Shown in pieces: positions 57,288-64,000 of a stretch of DNA of 64,000 nucleotides. Both the position numbers and the translations under genes were made by a program. The notes below the pieces were generated by a model, which had not been told where the DNA came from, made no database searches, and worked only from the letters and a program-made list of their open reading frames with translations. Within the stretch, counting starts at the first letter, position 1. The number at the start of each line of letters is the position of its first letter. Source of the DNA: Treponema sp. UBA4873 (GTDB lineage: Bacteria > Spirochaetota > Spirochaetia > Treponematales > Treponemataceae); NCBI GenBank assembly GCA_002399405.1, contig DHDP01000019.1, positions 372,001 through 436,000 of the forward strand. The letters run 5' to 3'.

Positions 57288-58973
57288 ATGGAAAACAGGA
57301 CATGGTGGAAAGAGGGAATAGTATACCAAATTTATCCGCGCAGTTTTTACGACTCGAACGGAGACGGAACGGGCGATATCAACGGGATACGACAGAAACT
57401 TGATTATCTGAAAGAACTCGGCGTCACGATTTTATGGCTGTGCCCGTTCTATAAATCTCCGGACGCAGACAACGGGTACGACATAAGCGATTATGAAACA
57501 GTTCAGGGCGCGTTCGGAACAACGGATGATTTGTCCGCTCTGATTACCGAAGCGCATCAGCGTTCTCTTAAAATCATCATCGACCTTGTAATCAATCACA
57601 CGAGCAATGAGCACCCGTGGTTCATAGAGAGCCGGAAATCAGGGACGAACAAATATTCGGATTTCTACATCTGGCGCGACGGGAAGAACGGAAATCCGCC
57701 GAACAACTGGGGCAGCGTTTTTTCAGGCAGTGCGTGGACGTCCAGCCCTGAACGCGGACAGTATTACCTCCATCTTTTTACGCCCCAGCAGCCCGACCTG
57801 AACTGGAATAACGGCACCGTCAGGTCCGAACTGTTTGCGATGATGGACAGATGGTGCAGAAAAGGCATAGACGGATTCCGCATGGACGTCATAGGCATGA
57901 TAAGCAAGCCGGAGGATTTACCCGACGCCCCCGTGCGTAAAGGAAAAGTCTACGGCGAATGGGGTTCGCTCGTCATGAACAGGCCGCAGGTCCATACGTG
58001 GCTCAAGGAAATGAACAAAGCGGTTCTCTCAAAATACGACCTTGCAACTGTCGGCGAAACGTCGGGCGTAACGACGAAGGACGCGCTTCAGTATGCAGGC
58101 TTCGGAACGAACGAGCTGAACATGGTTTTTCAGTTTGAACGTCCCGACGCTGAAACAGAGAACGGCTCAAAATGGACGATGAAAAAGGCGAAACTCTCCG
58201 TGCTGAAGGAAATATTCAGCAGATGGCAGAACGATCTTGAAGGTAAAGCATGGAACAGTCTGTACTGGGAAAATCACGACCAGCCGCGCTGCGTTTCACG
58301 GTACGGCGATACCGGAAAATACTGGAAGGAATCGGCGGAGATGCTCGCGGTCTGTCTCTACATGCAGAAGGGCACACCGTATATCTATCAGGGACAGGAA
58401 CTCGGCATGACGAACACGACTTTTAACAAACCGGACGACCTGAAGGACGTGGAAGCTGTCAACGCATACAACGAAATGGTCGACGTACAGAAAATGAATC
58501 CGGAACTTGCCATGCAGTACATAAACCGCATCGGACGGGACAACGCCCGCACTCCGTTCCAGTGGTCCGACAAACCGCAGGCGGGTTTTACTTCAGGTAC
58601 GCCGTGGATTCCGGTGAACGCGAATTATCCGGAAATCAACGCGGAAAAAGAACTCCGCGACCCCGGTTCAATTCTGAATTTCTATAAAAAAATAATCGCG
58701 CTGAGGAAAACGCATCAGGTGATTGTGTACGGAACGTACAGCCTGCTCATGCCCGACGACGAACGGCTGTATCTCTACGCCAGGCAGCTCGGTACTGCAA
58801 AACTTCTCGTCGTCTGCAATTTCACGAATGAAACGGCGCATGCAGATATTCCTCCCGAATTCGGGAACGCGGCCGTACTTATCAGCAATTACGAATCCGG
58901 GACGCAGGACCGTTCTCTGGTACGGCCGTACGAAGGAACCGTATACAGTATTGAAAATTCAGCTGCTGAATAG
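57288..58973 (+). CDS. GH13 alpha-glucosidase (oligo-1,6-glucosidase type)
   Basis: 561-residue cytoplasmic GH13_31 enzyme hydrolysing short alpha-gluco-oligosaccharides. Conserved regions: 'WWKEGIVYQIYPRSFYDSNG', 'IIIDLVINHTSNEHPWF', 'QQPDLNWNN', 'GIDGFRMDVIGMISK' (nucleophile Asp), 'TVGETSGV' (acid Glu), 'WENHDQPR' (transition-state Asp). Val follows the nucleophile Asp ('MDVI'), which in this group favours alpha-1,6 bonds (isomaltose) over maltose. First gene of the operon, ATG 8 bases after AGGAGG. Function strong, linkage preference inferred. Confidence 0.93.
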   Translation: MENRTWWKEGIVYQIYPRSFYDSNGDGTGDINGIRQKLDYLKELGVTILWLCPFYKSPDADNGYDISDYETVQGAFGTTDDLSALITEAHQRSLKIIIDLVINHTSNEHPWFIESRKSGTNKYSDFYIWRDGKNGNPPNNWGSVFSGSAWTSSPERGQYYLHLFTPQQPDLNWNNGTVRSELFAMMDRWCRKGIDGFRMDVIGMISKPEDLPDAPVRKGKVYGEWGSLVMNRPQVHTWLKEMNKAVLSKYDLATVGETSGVTTKDALQYAGFGTNELNMVFQFERPDAETENGSKWTMKKAKLSVLKEIFSRWQNDLEGKAWNSLYWENHDQPRCVSRYGDTGKYWKESAEMLAVCLYMQKGTPYIYQGQELGMTNTTFNKPDDLKDVEAVNAYNEMVDVQKMNPELAMQYINRIGRDNARTPFQWSDKPQAGFTSGTPWIPVNANYPEINAEKELRDPGSILNFYKKIIALRKTHQVIVYGTYSLLMPDDERLYLYARQLGTAKLLVVCNFTNETAHADIPPEFGNAAVLISNYESGTQDRSLVRPYEGTVYSIENSAAE

Positions 58974-59000
58974 GCGGTTGAAAAAAATATGGAGGTATGT

Positions 59001-60263
59001 ATGAAAACAAAACTAAGCGGACCGGCAATTCTGGGATTGCCGCTGATTTTCTGTGCTGCTCTTGCAGTAACCGCCTGCAGCAAATCAACGAAAGAAGCTT
59101 CTATCGAGCTTTTTTCCACGAAGGGCGAAAACGTCGCAACGCTTCAAAAACTTGCTGATAAATTTACTGCGGAAAAAAACGGCGCGGTAAAAATCACCAT
59201 CATTTCACCGCAGGACGCTTCAACCGTTCTCCGTTCGCGCCTGACGAAAAACGACATTCCCGACATGATGGCGATCGGCGGCGACTCGACGTACACGGAA
59301 CTCGCGTCTTCCGGCGTTCTCCTCGATTTGAGCAAAGAATCGTTCATCGGCAGCATACAGGAAAATTATCTGCAGATGATTTACGACGTCAATAAAGACA
59401 AATCAAGAACAGCGTATGCAGTGCCGTATGCCGCGAACGGGTCCGGCGTACTGTACAACAAAACGCTTTTTGAAAAAGCAGGCATTACGATTCCGAAAAC
59501 GTGGGACGATTTCATCGCCGACTTCGACAAACTGCAGAAAGAGGGAATCAAACCGGTGGAACTGACCTTTATGGATTCATGGACGTGTCTTCCGCCGTGG
59601 AACAGCATGGCTCCGGTCCTCCAGCCTGAAAATTTCACCGACGACCGCCGCGCAGGGAAAACGACGTTTGCCGCAACTCACCGCGAACTGCTCGAAAAAT
59701 ATCTCGTCATTCTGAGCAGGGCGTCGGGCGACTACATGGGTACCGGTTACAACGACGGAAATAAAAACTTCGCCGAAGGAAAAGCCGCCATGATGATAAA
59801 CGGCAACTGGGCAATTCCTGAATTTACAAAAGTAAATCCGAGCATCGACGTCGACATGTTCGCATTCCCGTCGACGAATGATCCTGCAAAGAACACAGTA
59901 ACATCCGGCATAGACGTCGCTTTCGCGGTCTCCGCTTCGAGCCCGAACAAAGAGCTTGCAAAGGAATTCCTGTCGTTCCTTGTCCGCCCGGAAAACGCAC
60001 AGCTGTACGTCGACGAACAGTTCGCGTTCCCCGCCGTGAAAGGCGCGTCGCAGAACAACAGGACAGTCGACGGCGTAAAAGCCGACATAGCGGCCGGCAA
60101 AGTTTCAAACTTTCCGGACCATTATTATCCGTCGGGATTCGACCTCGCGTCCATTCTCTCGCAGTTTGCGCTGAATTATAAAAACGGAATGGATAACGAG
60201 ACAAACATCGCTCAGACACTTGCTGCGTGCGACAAGCAGTATGATGCAGTAAACGTGAAATAA
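59001..60263 (+). CDS. ABC sugar-binding lipoprotein (MalE-like)
   Basis: 420 residues from ATG 59001, 5 bases after GGAGG; an in-frame ATG four codons earlier contains that site. Lipobox 'LAVTAC'. Family 1 binding protein: 'ENVATLQKLADKFTAEKN', 'DIPDMMAIGGDSTYTELASS', 'PYAANGSGVLYNKTLFEKAG', 'NFAEGKAAMMINGNWAIPEF', 'FLSFLVRPENAQLY'. Binds the alpha-glucoside substrate of the neighbouring GH13. A 12-bp hairpin after its stop probably protects this transcript segment, as usual for abundant binding proteins. Confidence 0.9.
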   Translation: MKTKLSGPAILGLPLIFCAALAVTACSKSTKEASIELFSTKGENVATLQKLADKFTAEKNGAVKITIISPQDASTVLRSRLTKNDIPDMMAIGGDSTYTELASSGVLLDLSKESFIGSIQENYLQMIYDVNKDKSRTAYAVPYAANGSGVLYNKTLFEKAGITIPKTWDDFIADFDKLQKEGIKPVELTFMDSWTCLPPWNSMAPVLQPENFTDDRRAGKTTFAATHRELLEKYLVILSRASGDYMGTGYNDGNKNFAEGKAAMMINGNWAIPEFTKVNPSIDVDMFAFPSTNDPAKNTVTSGIDVAFAVSASSPNKELAKEFLSFLVRPENAQLYVDEQFAFPAVKGASQNNRTVDGVKADIAAGKVSNFPDHYYPSGFDLASILSQFALNYKNGMDNETNIAQTLAACDKQYDAVNVK

Positions 60264-60270
60264 CACTGTC

Positions 60271-60307
60271 GGTACCGTCCCGTCAGTAAAATTTTCGGAA
60301 CGGTACC
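60271..60307 (+). other. Hairpin between binding-protein and permease genes
   Basis: Inverted repeat GGTACCGT-C-CCG / CGG-A-ACGGTACC (12 positions, one mismatch), eight bases after the binding-protein stop. It lacks a T-run, so it more likely stabilises the mRNA than terminates. Confidence 0.65.
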
Positions 60308-60336
60308 ATTTCCCTTTCAAAACAGGAATATACGCC

Positions 60337-61218
60337 ATGAAAAATATACATAAAACTTCCGTAAATCCCGTCTGCTGGATGATGATTCTGCCTATGGTCG
60401 TGCTTTTCTTCTTGTTCCACACCCTGCCGTTTCTTCAGGGCATCTTTTACAGCTTCACCGACTGGAAAGGATACGGAATCTGGAAATTCGTAGGACTGCG
60501 CAACTATCTGCAGGTGTTCAGGGACCCTTCAATACAATCGTCCTATCTGTTTACATTCAAGTTCGCGCTGGCCGCCACAATCCTCGTAAACATACTCAGT
60601 CTTCTTTTTGCATGCGGACTCAATTCCGATATTTATTTCAGGAAGTTTCTGCGGGCCGTTTATTTTATCCCGTACATTCTCGGAACGTTAATAATAAGCT
60701 ACGTCTTCCGGTTCATCTTCGCAAATATCGTTCCGGCCGTAGGAACGGCGCTCGGTATCAGTGCGCTGCAGGTAAACATTCTCGGGACTGAACACGCGTG
60801 GTGGGGAATACTTATCGTAACAGCATGGCAGTCGTGCGCTTTCAACACGCTCATTTATCTGAGCGGGCTTCAGTCGATCGATCCCGACATCTACGAGGCG
60901 GCGGCTCTGGACGGCGCGAAAGGCTTGTACCGATTTTTCAAAATAACGTTTCCGTGCATCGCGCCGTTTTTCACCATAAATCTCGTACTGTGCGTGCGCG
61001 GTTTCCTCATGGCATTCGACCAGATAATGGGCCTTACAAGCGGAGGTCCGGGAACATCCACGACAACTATTTCCGTTCTTCTCTATAAACGGGGATTTCA
61101 GGGCGGACAGTTCGCGTATCAGTCGGCAAACGCCGTAATGCTCTTCGCAGTCGTAATGGTAATCTCAATAATTCAGCTCAAACTGGGCGAAAACAAGGAA
61201 AAGAAATATGAATACTAA
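60337..61218 (+). CDS. ABC importer permease (MalF-like)
   Basis: 293 residues, six predicted membrane segments from 'CWMMILPMVVLFFLFHTLPF'. The coupling helix is 'EAAALDGAKGLYRFFKITFP'. 'SFTDWKGYGIWKFVGLRNY' is typical of the first periplasmic loop of MalF-type subunits. It overlaps the next permease by 11 bases. No ATPase is encoded in the operon, so a shared one is expected. Confidence 0.92.
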   Translation: MKNIHKTSVNPVCWMMILPMVVLFFLFHTLPFLQGIFYSFTDWKGYGIWKFVGLRNYLQVFRDPSIQSSYLFTFKFALAATILVNILSLLFACGLNSDIYFRKFLRAVYFIPYILGTLIISYVFRFIFANIVPAVGTALGISALQVNILGTEHAWWGILIVTAWQSCAFNTLIYLSGLQSIDPDIYEAAALDGAKGLYRFFKITFPCIAPFFTINLVLCVRGFLMAFDQIMGLTSGGPGTSTTTISVLLYKRGFQGGQFAYQSANAVMLFAVVMVISIIQLKLGENKEKKYEY

Positions 61219-62035
61219 ATCACCTGCAAAAACGGAAACGACGGCACTGCTTGTTCTGTACGCGGTTATTTTTATTTTCGGCATTCTCTATCTGACATTC
61301 GTCATCGCACTGAAAAGCCCCGACCAGATGGTGAACATCGTCGCGCCGCCGGTAAAACCTCATTTTGAAAATTTTGCAAAAGCGTGGACAATGACGGATT
61401 TCCCGCGCAAATTCAGCAACACGGCCGTAATCACCGTGATTAATCTTGTGTTTACGCTGCTTACGAATTCCGCGGCGGCATACGTCATCGCGCGGAACCG
61501 CCGGAAAAGCAGAATGATAAACGCGCTGTATTATTATTTCATAAGCGCGCTGTTCATTCCGTTCCAGGTGCTCATGCTGCCGCTCGTAAAACAGGCGTCG
61601 CTGTTTCACCTTGACAACGTATTCGGCATAACGTTTTTGTACGTCGTGTTCGGTCTTCCGATGAACACGTTCCTGTATACGGGCTACCTGAAGACGATTC
61701 CCGAGGCGCTCGACGAAGCCGCAGTGATCGACGGCGCAAATCCGTTCCGCATCTTTCTTTCCATTATATTTCCCATGCTCAAACCTATGCATGCTACGGT
61801 TGCCATACTTTCCGTCATGTGGACGTGGAACGACTTTCTCATGCCGCTCGTTCTTCTTACAAAATCGGAGCACCAGACGCTCCAGCTTTCCCAGTACGTG
61901 TTCCAGACGCAGTTTTCGGCGAACTACAATCTTGCGTTCGCATCTTATTTTCTCGTCTTACTCGTTCCGCTCGTCTTTTTTATAGTGTGCCAGAAATGGA
62001 TACTCTCCGGCATAACAAACGGTGCTGTAAAATAA
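61208..62035 (+). CDS. ABC importer permease (MalG-like)
   Basis: 275 residues, coupling helix 'EAAVIDGANPFRIFLSIIFP', C-terminus '...QKWILSGITNGAVK' typical of MalG. Start after AAGGAAA, overlapping the MalF-like gene by 11 bases, so the two are translationally coupled. Confidence 0.92.
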   Translation: MNTKSPAKTETTALLVLYAVIFIFGILYLTFVIALKSPDQMVNIVAPPVKPHFENFAKAWTMTDFPRKFSNTAVITVINLVFTLLTNSAAAYVIARNRRKSRMINALYYYFISALFIPFQVLMLPLVKQASLFHLDNVFGITFLYVVFGLPMNTFLYTGYLKTIPEALDEAAVIDGANPFRIFLSIIFPMLKPMHATVAILSVMWTWNDFLMPLVLLTKSEHQTLQLSQYVFQTQFSANYNLAFASYFLVLLVPLVFFIVCQKWILSGITNGAVK

Positions 62036-62054
62036 AGCGGTTTCAGTATATACT

Positions 62055-63086
62055 ATGCCTGTCATGATTACGATTAAAGAAATTGCAGAACGCGCAGGAG
62101 TAAGCGCCACCACCGTTTCGAATGTCCTTCACGGAAATACGTCGCATACTTCCGAGGAAACGACGGAAAAAGTAAAAAAAATCATAAAGGATCAGAATTA
62201 CGTTCCGAACATGGGTGCGATGATTCTGGCGCACAGTTTCTCGAAAATAATCGGAGTCATCCTTCAGTATACGACGCGCGGCGCCGAAAAAACGTTCATG
62301 GACCCGTTCGAGGGAGAATTATTAAGCGCGCTCGAAGAGGAAATCCGCAAAAACGGATATTACACGATGCTGTACGTCGCAACGTCCGTCTCGGAAGTGA
62401 TAGCGCTCGCGGCCACGTGGAAAATCGACGGACTGATTATCATAGGTCTGCAGCCCGACGAGTGCGGACTTCTCCGCTCCTCCACTTCCCAGCCCATGGT
62501 CTTCATAGACTGTTATTTCAACAACGACGGCAACGAATATTATAACGTAGGACTCGCGGACCGCGAAGGAAGCCGTGCAATGACTGATTATCTTATTTCC
62601 GTCGGGCATAAAAAAATTGCGTTCCTCGCAGACAGCTCAAGTCCGCGCGGAGTAGACAAAGAACGCCTCGAGGGAGTTCGGACGGCTTTTGAAGAAAACA
62701 AACTCGAATTTACCGGCAAAAATTTCATAAGCATTTCGCGCGACGGGAATAAACGGCACAGAATCCTTGATTCGCTGGCAGCAAACCGTACGGATTACAC
62801 CGCGCTCTTTTTCTCTTCCGATTATTACGCGTTCGATGCACTCACGTATTTTGCGGAAAAAAACATTCACGTGCCGGAGGACTATTCGCTCGCAGGGTTC
62901 GACGATAACGTTTTTTCCCGCACCGCGCATCCGAAAATCTCAACAGTCCATCAGGATGTTTCGGAAAAGGGAATCCGCGCCGTAAAAATGCTTCTGAAAC
63001 TCATAAAAAAACAGCCTGTCGCGGAAAAAAACATAACGCTGCCCGTATCGCTGATTACACGCGAATCGACGGCGGGAATAAAGTAA
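62055..63086 (+). CDS. LacI-family regulator of the alpha-glucoside operon
   Basis: 343 residues: HTH 'ITIKEIAERAGVSATTVSNV', hinge 'MILAHSFSKIIGVIL', effector domain with 'DGLIIIGLQPDECG', 'GSRAMTDYLISVGHKKIAFL', 'TALFFSSDYYAFDALTYFAE', 'SLAGFDDNVFSRTAHPKIST'. Last gene of the alpha-glucosidase operon, hence probably autoregulated through the two AGGTGTTACG operators at 57212 and 57248. The Shine-Dalgarno is weak; a second Met three codons later is an alternative start. Confidence 0.92.
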   Translation: MPVMITIKEIAERAGVSATTVSNVLHGNTSHTSEETTEKVKKIIKDQNYVPNMGAMILAHSFSKIIGVILQYTTRGAEKTFMDPFEGELLSALEEEIRKNGYYTMLYVATSVSEVIALAATWKIDGLIIIGLQPDECGLLRSSTSQPMVFIDCYFNNDGNEYYNVGLADREGSRAMTDYLISVGHKKIAFLADSSSPRGVDKERLEGVRTAFEENKLEFTGKNFISISRDGNKRHRILDSLAANRTDYTALFFSSDYYAFDALTYFAEKNIHVPEDYSLAGFDDNVFSRTAHPKISTVHQDVSEKGIRAVKMLLKLIKKQPVAEKNITLPVSLITRESTAGIK

Positions 63087-63103
63087 ATGGAACAGCCGTT
63101 CTC

Positions 63104-63132
63104 TTGTCCTTACGACTGTATTATCTTATAAT
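63104..63132 (+). promoter_or_regulatory. Promoter of the sensor gene, short-leader
   Basis: TTGTCC (63104-63109), 17 bases, TATAAT (63127-63132). The ATG at 63143 is only 11 bases after the -10, so the mRNA would have almost no leader and shows no Shine-Dalgarno. Confidence 0.6.
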
Positions 63133-63142
63133 TATCTATATT

Positions 63143-64000
63143 ATGCGCATAAAAGGTTCCTGGAAAAAAATTGTATTGTACTTACTTCTGCTTCTTCTTG
63201 GCATTTCAGCCGTACTCTATATCGGGAGTCTTCTGCTGCGGAGAAATATGCCGGGAAAACCGGATACGGCCAAAAATATCCCGGTATATTCCGAGCAAAA
63301 GAATGTACTGTTCATCAGTTCCTACAGCGAAACTCTTACACTGGTTGCTTTTGAAAAACAGGGAATATCCGAAGTGTTTGATAAAACCGGAGTCCATTTC
63401 GACATAGAGTACATGGACATGGGCCATTACAACACGGCGGAAAACGAGAATCTGTTTTACGAGCGGCTTCAATATAAAATAAACCATCATGAAAGATACG
63501 ATGCGGTTCTTCTCGGAGACGATGCGGCACTGCGTTTTGCGGAAAGATATCAGGAAAAATTGTTCAAAAACATTCCGATGGTCTTTTTCTGCGTCAACGA
63601 CATCGATTTCGCAGAGGAAGCGGGAAAAAATCCGTACATCACCGGAATTGTTGAAGAATTCAGCCTGAAGGATACAGTCGACATCGCGTCCGTTTTTAAC
63701 CCGAAAGCGAAAAATATTATTGCCCTCTATGACAATACGCTTACGGGTGACGGAGACCGGAAGCAGTTTTTTGCACTGCAAGACAGCTTTCCCGGATATA
63801 AATTCGAAGGAATCAATTCATCGGAATATACGCGTGAGGAATTCGCACGAAAGCTGAAATCCATACCGGTCAACAGTATCGTTATTTATCTTGATAATAA
63901 CGAAGACACTGCAGGCAATATATATTCTGTCGCCGACAGTGTGCAGTATATTACCGCGCACTGTTCCGCACCGGTTTACAGTTCTTCGTTCAAAGGAATG
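63143..64000 (+). CDS. Membrane-anchored sensor with ABC-binding-protein-like domain, 3' end cut by window edge
   Basis: 286 codons open to the edge. The N-terminal helix 'IVLYLLLLLLGISAVLYIGS' is followed by an extracytoplasmic domain of the ABC_sub_bind kind ('VLFISSYSETLTLVAFEKQG', 'YDAVLLGDDAALRFAERYQE', 'IPMVFFCVNDIDFAEEAG', 'NIIALYDNTLTGDGDRKQF', 'SIVIYLDNNEDTAGNIYSVA'). In spirochaetes and related bacteria such domains usually front histidine kinases or GGDEF proteins; the output part lies beyond the window. No Shine-Dalgarno and a very short leader. It comes after the LacI gene, with its own promoter. Confidence 0.72.
   Translation, partial: MRIKGSWKKIVLYLLLLLLGISAVLYIGSLLLRRNMPGKPDTAKNIPVYSEQKNVLFISSYSETLTLVAFEKQGISEVFDKTGVHFDIEYMDMGHYNTAENENLFYERLQYKINHHERYDAVLLGDDAALRFAERYQEKLFKNIPMVFFCVNDIDFAEEAGKNPYITGIVEEFSLKDTVDIASVFNPKAKNIIALYDNTLTGDGDRKQFFALQDSFPGYKFEGINSSEYTREEFARKLKSIPVNSIVIYLDNNEDTAGNIYSVADSVQYITAHCSAPVYSSSFKGM

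Noticed and set aside
1..64000. tRNA genes, rRNA, CRISPR arrays, complete insertion sequences, replication origin
   Set aside because: No cloverleaf with CCA-type end, no regularly spaced direct repeats, no intact transposase and no DnaA-box cluster were found by reading. A tRNA or Infernal scan would settle this.

Overview
The window reads as a chromosomal stretch of a polysaccharide-degrading spirochaete, most likely a Treponema from a gut, rumen or oral habitat. This is inferred, not proven. The grounds are many lipoproteins with loose spirochaetal lipoboxes, outer-membrane barrels ending in Phe, no SusC/SusD or TonB receptors despite a large glycan locus, LplABC-type ABC importers without their own ATPase, and a decayed Rpn (PD-(D/E)XK) nuclease gene of a kind common in treponemes. 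About 40 genes are supported. No tRNA, rRNA, CRISPR array or insertion sequence was seen.

Layout. (1) 1-9258, minus strand: a seven-gene arabinan operon (small lipoprotein, outer-membrane barrel, LamG lipoprotein, two GH43 endo-arabinanases, another small lipoprotein, and a third GH43 cut by the left edge). Its promoter is divergent from a secreted GH51 arabinofuranosidase (9521-11977, plus). (2) 12119-15401, minus: two cytoplasmic GH51 enzymes and a small Cys-rich protein. (3) 15495-21385, minus: an ABC importer (two permeases and a binding protein) followed by a GH2 beta-galactosidase. (4) 21564-36918, minus: a ten-gene operon of lipid-anchored GH43 enzymes, two non-catalytic Big/FN3 lipoproteins and a coiled-coil/Big2/beta-barrel outer-membrane protein. 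A GH30 endo-beta-1,6-galactanase (37332-38876) precedes it. The mix of GH43_24-like, GH30 and GH2 enzymes points to type II arabinogalactan. (5) 39131-39558: an Rpn nuclease remnant beside a large two-way terminator. (6) 39616-51501: a uronate module with a LacI regulator, KDPG aldolase fused to a glyoxalase-like domain, GH88, a discoidin-like protein, two heparinase II/III-type lyases, KdgK, KduD, a GntR regulator and KduI. (7) 51568-56737, minus: trp genes as trpG-D fusion, trpC-F fusion, trpB and trpA, without trpE. A 32-residue membrane-peptide gene with its own promoter and terminator lies just upstream. (8) 57288-63086, plus: a GH13 alpha-glucosidase, a MalEFG-like importer and a LacI regulator. 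(9) 63143-end: the start of a membrane-anchored sensor protein.

How it fits together. Surface lipoproteins would capture and cut arabinan and arabinogalactan, the barrels would pass oligosaccharides through the outer membrane, the ABC importer would take them into the cell, and GH51 and GH2 would finish them there. One identical 14-bp palindrome (TGAAAACCTTTTCA) lies downstream of the promoters of the ABC operon, the GH30 gene and the ten-gene operon, so these probably form one regulon. The uronate module has separate operators: a palindrome between eda and GH88, and TTTGATAT half-sites between kdgK and kduD. The GH13 operon has GGTGTTACG-type operators at its promoter.
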